A stretch of 64,000 nt of DNA from CBDCUQ01 sp965222835 (GTDB lineage Bacteria; Pseudomonadota; Alphaproteobacteria; Rhizobiales; Hyphomicrobiaceae). The DNA is taken from NCBI GenBank assembly GCA_965222835.1, contig CBDCUQ010000003.1, forward strand, positions 124,001 through 188,000, written 5' to 3'. A model generated the notes under the pieces. The model saw only the letters and a program-made list of their open reading frames with translations, had not been told where the DNA came from and did not search any database. Below, piece after piece: positions 9,838 through 21,206 of the stretch (positions are counted from its first letter, which is position 1; each line of letters starts with the position of its first letter). The translations under genes and the position numbers were made by a program.

Positions 9838-11412
9838 TCAAATGCTCAATGACTTTGCGGCGGAAATGGCCGGATTTTCCAGGTAAGACCCAACGACAAC
9901 ATAGAGAATGACCAAGACTGCTGACACACCCATCACCAGACGTGTTCCCGTATCAATCGGTAGAAAGCCTTCCTTTGGTGCATCAAAGAACATCACTTTG
10001 ACGATACGAAGATAATAATAGGCGCCGACAACGCTTGCGAGGACGCCAATAATGGCGAGCGTATAAAGCTCGGAGTCGATTGCCACCTTGAACACATAGA
10101 ATTTGGCAAAGAAGCCGGCCAGCGGCGGAATACCTGCGAGGGAAAAGAGCAGGATGCCAAAAGCTGCTGCCATCCCGAGATTGGTTTGTGCGAGGCCTGC
10201 GAGATCGTCGATGCTTTCGACGGGGCCGCTGTCGCGGCGCATAGCGAGAATGCACGCAAATGCTCCGAGCGTCATGACGATATAGATGCCGAGATAGATG
10301 AGAACGCTGGAGACGCCCTGATCGATTATCTTGGATAGTTCCTCGATCCTAACTGCGGCGGCATTAGCGGTTTCCGTTAACTTGGATAGATCCTCACCTA
10401 CGGCTGCAACATTAGCTTCTTTCTTCGCTTTGAGAAGTTCAATGATCGCCTTGCCCGTACCAGCTAGGCCCACCAAAGCGAAACCGATATTTGCGATCGA
10501 CGAATACGCCATCAGGCGCTTGATATTGGATTGGGCAATGGCGGCGAAAGATCCAAGCAGCATCGAGGCTATCGACAGGAAGATCACGATCTGCTGCCAT
10601 TGCTGAACCGCCTCCGGAAATGCCGTGATGAGCACGCGAATAAGAACGGCCATGGCCGCGATTTTGGGGGCGGCGGCGAAGAACGCCGTGACCGGCGTGG
10701 GGGCTCCCTCATAGACGTCCGGGGTCCACATGTGGAACGGCACCGCCGAGACTTTGAAGGCAAGCCCGACGAGCAGAAAGACGAGCCCGACAATCAGCCC
10801 GAGGCCGGCGGCGACCTCACCCGTGGCTACCTTCGCAATCACGGCAAAGCTTGTCGATCCGGTAAAGCCATAGATCAAGGAGACGCCGTAGAGCAGCATC
10901 CCCGACGACAGAGCGCCCAACACGAAATACTTGAGGCCAGCTTCCGAGCTGCGGACGTTGTCCCGCTGGAACGCGGCCATCACGTAGAGCGATAGGCTCA
11001 TCAGCTCGAGACCGAGGTACAGCGCGATGAAGTCAGCTGCGGAAACCAGCATCATCATGCCGACGGTTGCCAAAAGAACCAGGACCGGCATTTCAAACTT
11101 CATAATACCGGCGCGTTCCAGGAAGCCGAACGACATGACCAGTGCTGCTGCCGTGCCGCCGAGGATCATAATCTTGGCAAGACGGGCAAAAGCATCGGAC
11201 ACAAAGGCGCCGTCAAAGAGTTCGGCTGCGCCGCTTGGTTGTCCAACGATAAGGACGATGCACGCCACCAAAAGGCCGATTGCGAGCCAGCCGACGCTCG
11301 CCGCGTTCAAGTCCGTCTCCTTCTGGAAAGCGCCCACCATCAACAGCGCCATCGCGCCGAGCGCGAGCACGATCTCAGGAAGAGCGGCGGCGTAGCTTGC
11401 TAGTTGGTCCAT
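9838..11412 (-). CDS. nuoN: NADH-quinone oxidoreductase subunit N, with a helical insertion
   Basis: Antiporter-like proton-pumping subunit in the membrane arm of complex I. The 524-residue protein is highly hydrophobic with 14 or so helices; the core motif FHMWTPDVYEGAPTPVTAFF and the pumping lysine region are visible. The start MDQLASYAAALPEIVLALG is at 11412. Between the helix ending VGLAGT and the helix beginning SSVLIYLGIY (about residues 316-364) there is a charged stretch rich in Lys, Glu and Ala, where typical alphaproteobacterial NuoN has only a short loop. This looks like a lineage-specific amphipathic insertion. It is the last nuo gene. Confidence 0.95.
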   Translation of the reverse strand: MDQLASYAAALPEIVLALGAMALLMVGAFQKETDLNAASVGWLAIGLLVACIVLIVGQPSGAAELFDGAFVSDAFARLAKIMILGGTAAALVMSFGFLERAGIMKFEMPVLVLLATVGMMMLVSAADFIALYLGLELMSLSLYVMAAFQRDNVRSSEAGLKYFVLGALSSGMLLYGVSLIYGFTGSTSFAVIAKVATGEVAAGLGLIVGLVFLLVGLAFKVSAVPFHMWTPDVYEGAPTPVTAFFAAAPKIAAMAVLIRVLITAFPEAVQQWQQIVIFLSIASMLLGSFAAIAQSNIKRLMAYSSIANIGFALVGLAGTGKAIIELLKAKKEANVAAVGEDLSKLTETANAAAVRIEELSKIIDQGVSSVLIYLGIYIVMTLGAFACILAMRRDSGPVESIDDLAGLAQTNLGMAAAFGILLFSLAGIPPLAGFFAKFYVFKVAIDSELYTLAIIGVLASVVGAYYYLRIVKVMFFDAPKEGFLPIDTGTRLVMGVSAVLVILYVVVGSYLENPAISAAKSLSI

Positions 11413-11434
11413 GGACCGGCGGCTCCTACTTATG

Positions 11435-12930
<1,496 letters not shown>

Positions 12931-12931
<1 letters not shown>

Positions 12932-14880
12932 CAGCGTGTCCCCCCAGCGTACATAAACCAGGTGAGGAAGGCTGCAATCCCGATCAGCATGGCAAAGGCA
13001 TAGTGGTAGACGTATCCCGTCTGCAGACGAATGATACGGCCCGCCGTCCAGCCGACGGCATTTGCCGTACCGTCGATGGTGCCGTCGATGACGGCCCCGT
13101 CACCACCTTTCCAAAACGCACGGCCGACGGCGTTCGCCGGGCGCACGAACAGCCAGTCGTAAAGCTCGTCGAAATACCACTTGTTGAGCAAGAACAGATA
13201 AAGCGGCCGGAAAGCCCGGGCGGTAGCGGCAGGCAGCCATGGCAGCAAGATATAGTAGAGATAGGCAATCACGAACCCGCTCGCCATGGCGGCCGTCGGC
13301 GCCCAGATGACAGACTCCGGCACGTCGTGCATGTGATGCAAAATGTCCTTGCCGGGCAGCTCGAATAGCGATGCGCCCCAGAATTCCTTGTAGTGATGCC
13401 CAATGAAGTAACCCGCACCTAGGATGCCGGCGAGGATCGCGCCTGCGCCCAAAAGATAGAGGGGCACGAGCATGACAGACGGACTTTCATGGGCGTGGTC
13501 GTAGGTGTCTTTGTTGGCGCGGGTTGACCCGTGGAAGGTCATAAACATCAGACGCCAGGAGTAGAATGCGGTCATGAATGCCGCGACAACGAGCAGCCAA
13601 TACGCGTAGTTGCCCGGCGTATGCGCGGCATAGGCCGCCTCGATAATGGCATCCTTGGAATGGAAGCCGGCAAAGCCGCCGACGTGTGGAATGCCAAAAC
13701 CCGTCAGCGACAATGTTCCAATCAACATCAGCGCCCAGGTGATGGGTATCTTCGCTCTTAGCCCGCCCATTTTGCGCATATCTTGCTCGTGATGCATGGC
13801 GTGGATGACCGCGCCAGCACCTAAGAACAGCAGTGCCTTAAAGAACGCGTGTGTGAAGAGATGGAAGATGCCCGCCGTATAGGCGCCGACGCCGCAGGCC
13901 ACGAACATGTAACCGAGTTGCGAGCAGGTCGAGTAGGCGACGACACGTTTGATGTCGTTCTGAACCAGTCCGACAGTGGCCGCAAAGAAGGCTGTCACAG
14001 CGCCGACAAGCGTCACCACTTCGAGGGCGAGCGGCGCATATTCAAATAGCGGCGATAAACGCGCCACCATAAACACTCCCGCCGTCACCATGGTCGCCGC
14101 GTGGATGAGTGCGGAGACGGGAGTCGGGCCTTCCATCGCGTCCGGGAGCCAGGTGTGCAGGAGGAATTGGGCGGACTTGCCCATGGCGCCCATGAACAAC
14201 AGCAAACACAGAGTGGTCAGTACGTCGACCTGGTAGCCGAGGAACTGGAAGGTCTGTCCCTGCTGCGCCGCGGCGGCGGCAAAGATGTCATCGAGGTTGG
14301 TGGTCTTGAAGATGTAGAAGACGCCGAATATGCCGAGCGCAAAACCGAAGTCGCCCACGCGGTTGACGATAAACGCCTTGATTGCGGCGGCATTGGCCTC
14401 GGGTTTTTTGTACCAGAAGCCGATCAAGAGGTAGGAGGCGAGGCCGACGCCCTCCCAGCCGAAGAACATCTGCAGGAGATTGTCGCTGGTTACCAGCATC
14501 AGCATGGCGAAGGTGAAGAGCGACAGATACGAGAAGAACCTCGGACGGCTGTCGTCCTCATGCATGTATCCAATCGAGTAGACATGCACGAGTGCGGAGA
14601 CCGTGGTCACCACGACAAGCATGACGGCCGTCAACGTATCGATCTTTAGGGCCCAGCCGGCATTCAATTCGCCGCTGGTGATCCAGCGGAGGACACGCAC
14701 GGCACCGACCTCTTCATGTCCGAGCGCGACGTTGAAGAACACCAGCCACGATAGAGCCGCCGCTACAAGCAGGAGCCCCGAAGTTACGAGTTCCGATGCG
14801 CGCGCGCCGATCACCCGGCCAAAGAGACCAGCGATGAGCGCACCGACGAGCGGCAAGAAGACGATTGCGGTGTAGATCAT
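12931..14880 (-). CDS. nuoL: NADH-quinone oxidoreductase subunit L
   Basis: Distal proton-pumping subunit of complex I, 649 residues. It has the antiporter motif HTWLPDAMEGPTPVSALIHAA and the long C-terminal lateral-helix region that sets NuoL apart from NuoM and NuoN. The start MIYTAIVFLPLVGALIAG at 14880 gives a normal N-terminal helix; an in-frame extension upstream runs through the repeat-like spacer and is not membrane-like. One-base stop/start overlap with nuoM. Confidence 0.96.
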
Positions 14881-14986
14881 GCGATTTGAGCAGGCAGCGG
14901 GGAACGGGCAACGGGCAACAGTTGCGTGGAGCCGGTCGCCCACACCAAACCGATGTTGTCCGCTGCCTGTTGCCCGCTGCCCATCC
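14881..14986. repeat. nuoK-nuoL spacer with GGGCAAC-type direct and inverted repeats
   Basis: A 106-base spacer in an otherwise tightly packed run. It contains two tandem CGGGCAA units (near 14905-14920) and, about 50 bases on, a partly complementary GCCTGTTGCCCGCTGCC stretch, so an imperfect hairpin is possible. No coding potential is apparent. Its origin is unclear; it could be a small palindromic repeat insertion or a processing/attenuation element. Confidence 0.4.
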
Positions 14987-15295
14987 TTACCCCTTCATCA
15001 TGTTTATATCTTCGACCGCGATGGATCCGCGGTTGCGGTAGTAAACGACAATGATCGCGAGACCAATTGCGGCCTCGGCGGCGGCGACCGTCAACACGAA
15101 CAAGGCAAAGACTTGCCCTGTGAGATCACCGAGATAGTGCGAGAACGCGACGAGGTTGATGTTGACCGCGAGCAGCATCAGCTCGACCGACATCAGAATG
15201 ACAATCACGTTCTTCCGGTTGAGGAAGATGCCGAGCATGCCAAGCGTAAAGAGGCACGCAGCAACCGTCAGATAATGTTCGAGACCAACTGTCAT
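14987..15295 (-). CDS. nuoK: NADH-quinone oxidoreductase subunit K
   Basis: Small three-helix subunit of the complex I membrane arm, 102 residues, start MTVGLEHYLTVAACLFTLG. The conserved membrane Glu residues lie in MSVELMLLAVN and AAAEAAIGLAI; the former is the loop motif diagnostic of NuoK. Its ATG overlaps the nuoJ stop by four bases (ATGA). Confidence 0.97.
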   Translation of the reverse strand: MTVGLEHYLTVAACLFTLGMLGIFLNRKNVIVILMSVELMLLAVNINLVAFSHYLGDLTGQVFALFVLTVAAAEAAIGLAIIVVYYRNRGSIAVEDINMMKG

Positions 15296-15936
15296 TCGGC
15301 TGCCTCCCCGGCCTTCGGACCGGGCGGAACCTGAGCCGTGCCCGGCGCAACCTTGACCATTTCCATCGCCGTCTTAGGCCCGCGCGCGACCTGCGCCGAA
15401 ATCGATTGACGCTTGACGCCTTCTTTGTGGCGAAGTGTCAGCACGATGGCCCCGATCATGGCTACAAGCAGCACAAGACCCGCGGCTTCGAAGAAGTAGA
15501 CGTACTTGGTGTAAATGATCTGGCCCAGCGCCTCGGTGTTGGACACACCCTCGGGTGCTGGAGAGGCAAGCGATTGGGCTTTTCCAATGCCAAATCCTCC
15601 CGCGCTGAAGAGAAATGCCAGTTCGACCAGAACGATACCGCCTACCAGGAGCCCCAACGGTGCGTTCTTGATGAAGCCCGCCTTGAGCTCGGCGAAGTCG
15701 ACGTCGAGCATCATGACGACGAACAAGAAGAGGACCGCAACGGCGCCCACGTAGACGATCACTAGGAGCATGGCGAGAAATTCGGCACCCAGCAGAATGA
15801 ACAGGCCAGCTGCATTAAAGAAGGTCAGAATGAGGAAGAGGACCGCGTGCACAGGGTTTTTCGCGACAATCACCATTGTCGCCGACGCGACCGCCAGGAT
15901 CGCGAACAGGTAGAAGAATGCCGCTGTTAATGCCAT
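15292..15936 (-). CDS. nuoJ: NADH-quinone oxidoreductase subunit J
   Basis: Membrane subunit of complex I that contributes to the E-channel, 214 residues. Five helices are recognisable; the motif EFLAMLLVIVYVGAVAVLFLFVVM gives the pi-bulge helix of ND6/NuoJ. The C-terminus is a polar tail (about 40 residues) rich in Lys, Pro and Ala beyond the last helix, as in other Hyphomicrobiales. It lies 6 bases after nuoI and overlaps nuoK. Confidence 0.96.
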   Translation of the reverse strand: MALTAAFFYLFAILAVASATMVIVAKNPVHAVLFLILTFFNAAGLFILLGAEFLAMLLVIVYVGAVAVLFLFVVMMLDVDFAELKAGFIKNAPLGLLVGGIVLVELAFLFSAGGFGIGKAQSLASPAPEGVSNTEALGQIIYTKYVYFFEAAGLVLLVAMIGAIVLTLRHKEGVKRQSISAQVARGPKTAMEMVKVAPGTAQVPPGPKAGEAAE

Positions 15937-15942
15937 GTCCCT

Positions 15943-16431
15943 CTACCTGTACTTCGCGTCGAGCGAGATATTCTTGGCGATTTCGCGTTCCCAACGATCG
16001 CCGTTGGCGAGCAGGCGCTCTTTATCGTAGAAAAGCTCCTCTCGCGTTTCAGTGGCAAACTCGAAATTCGGCCCTTCCACAATCGCGTCCACCGGACAGG
16101 CCTCCTGGCAGAGGCCACAATAGATGCACTTGGTCATATCGATGTCGTAGCGGGTTGTGCGCCGCGTGCCGTCGTTGCGGCGCGGGCCGGCTTCGATGGT
16201 AATGGCCAGAGCTGGGCAAATGGCCTCGCATAGCTTGCAGGCAATGCAGCGTTCTTCCCCGTTTGGATACCGGCGCAGCGCATGCTCACCGCGGAATCGC
16301 GGTGACAAGGGGCCCTTCTCGAACGGATAGTTGAGCGTCTTCTTGGGCGCAAAGAAATAGCGCATCGCAAGGCCAAAAGCCTTCACGAACTCCCAGAGAA
16401 ACAGCGATTTTACTCCGCTTGCGATGCTCAT
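15943..16431 (-). CDS. nuoI: NADH-quinone oxidoreductase subunit I
   Basis: Peripheral-arm subunit carrying iron-sulfur clusters N6a and N6b. The 162-residue protein has two ferredoxin-type motifs, CIACKLCEAICP and CIYCGLCQEACP, about 40 residues apart, preceded by an amphipathic N-terminal helix. All eight cluster cysteines are present. It follows the small unknown membrane gene by 34 bases. Confidence 0.97.
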   Translation of the reverse strand: MSIASGVKSLFLWEFVKAFGLAMRYFFAPKKTLNYPFEKGPLSPRFRGEHALRRYPNGEERCIACKLCEAICPALAITIEAGPRRNDGTRRTTRYDIDMTKCIYCGLCQEACPVDAIVEGPNFEFATETREELFYDKERLLANGDRWEREIAKNISLDAKYR

Positions 16432-16465
16432 TTTGTTCCGTTCGTTCGTCCGTTCGTTCGCCCGA

Positions 16466-16675
16466 TCAGCCGCTTAGTACGATCGGGCCTAAGTAGGCAC
16501 CCAAGAGGGTGAGAATGATAAAGTCGGCAATCCCCGCAAACCTCAGAATCGAAGCAACCCTCTTACCGTCCGCACCACGTTCATGTTCAATTCTTCCAGC
16601 AACCCAATTGAGGGTAATGTATCCGAGCAATCCGAGCGCTGCGCCAAAGATAGCTCCCGTGAGTTCGGGGCTCAT
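16466..16675 (-). CDS. Small two-helix membrane protein between nuoH and nuoI
   Basis: A 69-residue protein not belonging to the 14 standard complex I subunits. Two hydrophobic segments are seen, about residues 7-24 and 48-66, flanking a charged stretch with several Arg, Glu and Lys. Its ATG overlaps the nuoH stop by four bases (ATGA), the same coupling used elsewhere in this operon, so translation is likely. I do not recognise a family. It could be an accessory or assembly protein of complex I (inference from position only) or an unrelated hitchhiker. Confidence 0.75.
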   Translation of the reverse strand: MSPELTGAIFGAALGLLGYITLNWVAGRIEHERGADGKRVASILRFAGIADFIILTLLGAYLGPIVLSG

Positions 16676-17760
16676 GTCGCTGCCCTCCCAAAATGCAATA
16701 CGGCGGCGACTGCCACGACAGCAACCAGTGTCAGCGGAAGAAACACTTTCCAGCCGAGCCGCATCAACTGGTCATACCGGTAGCGCGGCACCATGGCCTT
16801 GGCCATCGCAAACAGGAAGAAGACGAAGACGAGCTTGCCCGTGAACCAGAAAATGCCGGGGACCGCATTTAATGGCCATACGTCGGCGGGTGGCAGCCAG
16901 CCGCCCAAGAACATGATGGTGGTGAGGGCACACATGGTGACGATGGCCACGTACTCGCCAAGCATGAATAGCAAGTAGGGTGTCGAGCCATACTCAACCA
17001 TGAAGCCGGCGACCAACTCTGATTCGGCTTCCACCAGGTCAAACGGCGGGCGGTTTGTCTCGGCCAATGCCGAAATGAAGAAAATGACGAACATCGGGAA
17101 CAACGCCAACCAGTACCAATCAAGCGCCGAGGCCATCGGCACACCGAGCCACGTGCCCGCCCCGGACTTCTGGGCATTGACGATTTCCGTCATGTTGAGC
17201 GAACCGGCGCACAACAAAACGGTGATGATGACGAAGCCGATTGAGACCTCATAGCTCACCATTTGCGCAGCCGAGCGGAGACTTGCCATGAACGGATATT
17301 TCGAGTTCGACGCCCATCCGCCCATAATCACGCCATAGACCATCAGAGAAGACAGCGCGAGGATGTAGAGAACTCCGACATTGAGATCGGACAGCACCCA
17401 CTTTCCAGAGGCCCAACCAAAAAAATCTCCCTCGGAGACGGGGATGACAGCCCAAGCGGCGAGCGCAAACGTCGCCGTTGCAACGGGTGCGAGGAGAAAC
17501 ACGCCCTTGTCCGCGCCAGAGGGAATGACCGGCTCCTTGAAGACAAACTTCAAGAGGTCGGCAAAGGATTGGAGAAGACCGAACGGGCCGACGACGTTGG
17601 GCCCACGGCGCATCTGCACAGCGGCCCACACCTTGCGGTCCATGAGCAATAGGAAGGCGATGCACACAAGGAGCACCACGAGAATGAGCAAGCTCCAGCC
17701 GATGGTGATCGCCAGCCAAAGCGCCCACTCCCACACCCAGGTCCAGGTTTCGTCTCCCAT
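16672..17760 (-). CDS. nuoH: NADH-quinone oxidoreductase subunit H
   Basis: Membrane subunit at the quinone entry site of complex I, 362 residues. The conserved cytoplasmic loops are seen: RRGPNVVGPFGLLQSFADLL and the acidic FDLVEAESELVAGFMVEY. Eight to nine helices. The start MGDETWTWVWEWALWLAI is a plausible first helix. It sits 21 bases after nuoG, and its stop overlaps the following small membrane gene. Confidence 0.97.
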   Translation of the reverse strand: MGDETWTWVWEWALWLAITIGWSLLILVVLLVCIAFLLLMDRKVWAAVQMRRGPNVVGPFGLLQSFADLLKFVFKEPVIPSGADKGVFLLAPVATATFALAAWAVIPVSEGDFFGWASGKWVLSDLNVGVLYILALSSLMVYGVIMGGWASNSKYPFMASLRSAAQMVSYEVSIGFVIITVLLCAGSLNMTEIVNAQKSGAGTWLGVPMASALDWYWLALFPMFVIFFISALAETNRPPFDLVEAESELVAGFMVEYGSTPYLLFMLGEYVAIVTMCALTTIMFLGGWLPPADVWPLNAVPGIFWFTGKLVFVFFLFAMAKAMVPRYRYDQLMRLGWKVFLPLTLVAVVAVAAVLHFGRAAT

Positions 17761-17781
17761 GCGCGTTGGTCCCGTGTCCTC

Positions 17782-19866
17782 TTATTCCGCGGCTGTGAGC
17801 TCGGTGGCAGATGCCTTCCGAAGCGCACTCATCTCCGCCATCACGGCAGATGCCCGCGCGATCGGATTGGTTAGGTAAAAGTCTGCGACCGATGACGCGA
17901 AGGGTTGGTCTCCGGCAGAGCCCACATTCTTGGCGATCTCCGCCAAAGCTGAGGCATCAGCCGCGTCGACAGACCCGATCTTCGCGAGTCCAGGCACGAC
18001 CTTGTACATGGCCGCACGCAAGGCAGAAAGCGTATCGTAGCTCAGCGTATGTCCGCTGGCGCCCGAAAGCGCTCTTATGATGGTCCAATCCTCTTTGGCT
18101 TCACCCGGCGGGAAGATGGCTTTGGCGGTCACCTGCGCCCGGCCTTCGGTGTTCACATACGTGACGCTCTTTTCGGTGTAGGCCGCCGCCGGCAAGATTA
18201 CGTCGGCTCGATGGGCGCCCGCATCGCCGTGGCTGCCCTGATAGACCACGAAGGCAGAGCCGAGCTTCGACATGTCGATTTCGTCTGCGCCTAAGAGGTA
18301 AACGAAATCGATTCCGGATGAGCCGGCCGCACTTAGTACGCCGGCGGTGTCGAACCCGCCGTCGCCAGGCACAAAGCCGAGGTCCAGACCGGCAACCCGT
18401 GAGGCTGCGGTATGGAGAACATTGAACCCGTTCCAACCGTCCTTGATCACGCCAATTGACTGTGCGGCCTTGGCAGCTGCCGAAAGAACCTCCGCGCCGT
18501 CCGGACGCGCCAGTGCGCCCATGCCAAGAATGAACATGGGGAACTGTTTTTGCGCGGGGGCATGTTCCATAAGCGCTTCAAGCGACTGCGGCCCAGCGCC
18601 CAGATAGGTGAACTCGTAGCCGAGATCGACCTTCTCGCCGATGACGCCGACAAGGAGACCGCCTTGGCGGAACCGCTTCAGGACGCGCGCGTTGAGCACG
18701 GGCGCCTCGATGCGCGGATTTGTGCCGATGAGCAGGATGGCATCCGCCTGCTCAATGCCCTCGATCGTGCTATTGAATAAGTAGCTTGCGCGGCCCAGTG
18801 CGGGATGCAACATCGCGCCATCCTGCCGACAATCAATGTTTTTGCAGCCGAACTTCTCAAGCAGGTCCTTCAGCGCAAACATTTCTTCGGCGCCTGCGAG
18901 ATCGCCGGCTATGGCTGCCATGCGTGCCGGATTTGTCGTCGTCAATCTCTCGGCGACAAGATCGAGCGCTTCCGCCCAACTTGCCGGCTCTAGCTTTCCG
19001 TCTTTGCGGATGTAGGGCTGATCGAGGCGCTGCGTCTTGAGGCCATCGCAGACATGGCGTGTTTTGTCTGAAATCCATTCCTCGTTTATGGCGTCACAGG
19101 TGCGCGGCAGGATGCGCATGACTTCCCGGCCGCGCGTGTCGACGCGAATGGCCGAGCCCAACGCATCCATAACGTCGATGCTCTCTGTGTTCTTGAGTTC
19201 CCACGGCCGTGCATTGTGCGCCCAAGGCCGATGGGTCAACGCCCCCACGGGACAAAGGTCGACCGCATTTGCGCTCATCTCCGAGAGCATGCCGCGCTCG
19301 AGATAGGTGGCGATCTCGGCGTCTTCTCCGCGGCCGATGAGGCCCAAATCCGGGACACCGGCCATTTCGGTCATGAACCGCACGCATCGCGTGCAGTGGA
19401 TGCAGCGCGTCATCATGGTCTTGATGAGAGGCGAGATGTGCTTGTCTTCGACCGCGCGCTTGTTCTCGACGAAACGGGAGCCGCCGACTCCGAATGCCAT
19501 GGCCTGGTCCTGTAGGTCGCACTCTCCACCCTGATCGCAGATCGGACAGTCGAGCGGATGGTTGATGAGCAGGAACTCCAGGACGCCTTCGCGTGCTTTC
19601 TTGACGGTTTCCGTGTTCGTGAAAACTTGCTTGGGAGTGTTGTCGCGATTGGGGGGAAGATCGCGGACGGTCATGGCACACGATGCAATGGGTTTTGGAC
19701 TCCCCTGCACCTCGACGAGACACATACGGCAATTGCCGGCAATCGACAGGCGATCGTGGTAACAAAAGCGCGGGATCGTCGCGCCGGCCTCCTCGCAGGC
19801 GTGCATCAGCGTGGTGTCGTCTTCGACCTCGATCGGCTTGCCATCGATGATCAGCTGCCGTGCCAT
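17782..19866 (-). CDS. nuoG: NADH-quinone oxidoreductase subunit G
   Basis: Largest peripheral-arm subunit of complex I, 694 residues. The N-terminal 2Fe-2S domain (CYHDRLSIAGNCRMCLVE, with a fourth Cys in IASCAMTV), the His-Cys cluster segment HPLDCPICDQGGECDLQD and the 4Fe-4S motif RCIHCTRCVRF are all intact. The rest is a molybdopterin-oxidoreductase-like fold that is catalytically silent in complex I. Start MARQLIIDGKPIEVEDD. It lies 50 bases downstream of nuoF. Confidence 0.97.
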   Translation of the reverse strand: MARQLIIDGKPIEVEDDTTLMHACEEAGATIPRFCYHDRLSIAGNCRMCLVEVQGSPKPIASCAMTVRDLPPNRDNTPKQVFTNTETVKKAREGVLEFLLINHPLDCPICDQGGECDLQDQAMAFGVGGSRFVENKRAVEDKHISPLIKTMMTRCIHCTRCVRFMTEMAGVPDLGLIGRGEDAEIATYLERGMLSEMSANAVDLCPVGALTHRPWAHNARPWELKNTESIDVMDALGSAIRVDTRGREVMRILPRTCDAINEEWISDKTRHVCDGLKTQRLDQPYIRKDGKLEPASWAEALDLVAERLTTTNPARMAAIAGDLAGAEEMFALKDLLEKFGCKNIDCRQDGAMLHPALGRASYLFNSTIEGIEQADAILLIGTNPRIEAPVLNARVLKRFRQGGLLVGVIGEKVDLGYEFTYLGAGPQSLEALMEHAPAQKQFPMFILGMGALARPDGAEVLSAAAKAAQSIGVIKDGWNGFNVLHTAASRVAGLDLGFVPGDGGFDTAGVLSAAGSSGIDFVYLLGADEIDMSKLGSAFVVYQGSHGDAGAHRADVILPAAAYTEKSVTYVNTEGRAQVTAKAIFPPGEAKEDWTIIRALSGASGHTLSYDTLSALRAAMYKVVPGLAKIGSVDAADASALAEIAKNVGSAGDQPFASSVADFYLTNPIARASAVMAEMSALRKASATELTAAE

Positions 19867-19916
19867 TCCGCCTCGTCTCTTTCTTTCGTTTCTTTCCTGC
19901 CCCGGACCGCGAGGCT

Positions 19917-21203
19917 CTACTCCGCCGCCGCTACGTGTGTGGCTTGATACTCGTCGATGCGCCGTTCGATTTCGTCACGGAAATGGCGGATAAGACCCTG
20001 CACCGGCCATGCCGCCGCATCGCCCAACGCGCAAATCGTGTGCCCCTCGACCTGCTTTGTCACCTCGAAAAGCCGGTCGATTTCGTCCTTTTCAGCCTGC
20101 CCGGCGGCCATGCGTTCCAGCACCCGCCACATCCAGCCGGTTCCCTCGCGGCATGGCGTGCATTGGCCACAACTCTCGTGCTTGTAGAAATAGGAGATGC
20201 GCGCGATGGCGCGAACGATATCGGTTGATTTGTCCATAACGATTACGCCCGCCGTGCCGAGCCCGGACTTCACCTTGGTCAACGCGTCAAAGTCCATCGT
20301 GAGGTCGTCACACTGCCAATGCGGCACCAACGCCACGGAAGATCCGCCTGGAATGACGGCCAGCAGGTTGTCCCAACCGCCACGGACACCGCCGCAGTGG
20401 TCTTCAATAAGCTGACGCAGCGGAATACCCATTTCCTCCTCGACCACGCACGGTTTTTCAACGTGACCTGAGATCTGGAACAGTTTGGTTCCCGTGTTAT
20501 TGGGAAGGCCGAGCCGCCCGAACCAATTGGATCCGCGGCGAAGTATGTCCGGGACGGAGGCGATGCTTTCGACATTGTTGACGGTCGTCGGTGCGCCCCA
20601 AAGGCCGACATTGGCGGGAAACGGCGGCTTCAGGCGCGGCTGGCCTTTTTTGCCTTCAATGCTTTCTAGCATCGCCGTCTCTTCGCCGCAGATGTAGGCA
20701 CCGGCGCCATGGTGGACGTGCATGTCGAAGTCCCAACCATGCACGTTGTTCTTGCCTATGAGGCGGTTCTCGTATGCTTCGTCGATGGCCCGCTGCAGCG
20801 CTTCGCGCTCGCGCATGAATTCACCACGTACGTAGACGTAGCTGATGTGCGCGCGCATGGCGAAGGCCGCCAGGAACGCGCCTTCAACAAGAATGTGCGG
20901 GTCGTGGCGGAGGATTTCGCGATCCTTGCACGAGCCCGGCTCGGATTCATCGGCATTGACAACCAAATAGCTCGGGCGCGGATCGTTCTTGGGCATGAAC
21001 GACCACTTGAGGCCAGTTGGAAAGCCTGCGCCGCCCCGACCTCTTAGACCCGACGCCTTTACCTCGCTGATGATCCAGTCGTGGCCTTTGTCGATGAGGA
21101 ACTTGGTGTGGTCCCAAGCCCCGCGCGACATCGCGCCCTTGAGGCTCGCATCGTGGAAGCCGTAGAGGTTGCGGAAGATCCGGTCCTTATCCTCGAGCAG
21201 CAT
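19917..21203 (-). CDS. nuoF: NADH-quinone oxidoreductase subunit F
   Basis: NADH- and FMN-binding subunit of complex I, also holding cluster N3. The 428-residue protein has the nucleotide/FMN glycine-rich motif GLRGRGGAGFPTGLKWSF, the ESEPGSCKDR segment and the C-terminal cluster motif SCGQCTPCREG with a distant Cys in HTICALGDAAAWP. It starts 3 bases after the nuoE stop, so both should be translated from one message. Confidence 0.97.
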   Translation of the reverse strand: MLLEDKDRIFRNLYGFHDASLKGAMSRGAWDHTKFLIDKGHDWIISEVKASGLRGRGGAGFPTGLKWSFMPKNDPRPSYLVVNADESEPGSCKDREILRHDPHILVEGAFLAAFAMRAHISYVYVRGEFMREREALQRAIDEAYENRLIGKNNVHGWDFDMHVHHGAGAYICGEETAMLESIEGKKGQPRLKPPFPANVGLWGAPTTVNNVESIASVPDILRRGSNWFGRLGLPNNTGTKLFQISGHVEKPCVVEEEMGIPLRQLIEDHCGGVRGGWDNLLAVIPGGSSVALVPHWQCDDLTMDFDALTKVKSGLGTAGVIVMDKSTDIVRAIARISYFYKHESCGQCTPCREGTGWMWRVLERMAAGQAEKDEIDRLFEVTKQVEGHTICALGDAAAWPVQGLIRHFRDEIERRIDEYQATHVAAAE

Positions 21204-21206
21204 GCC

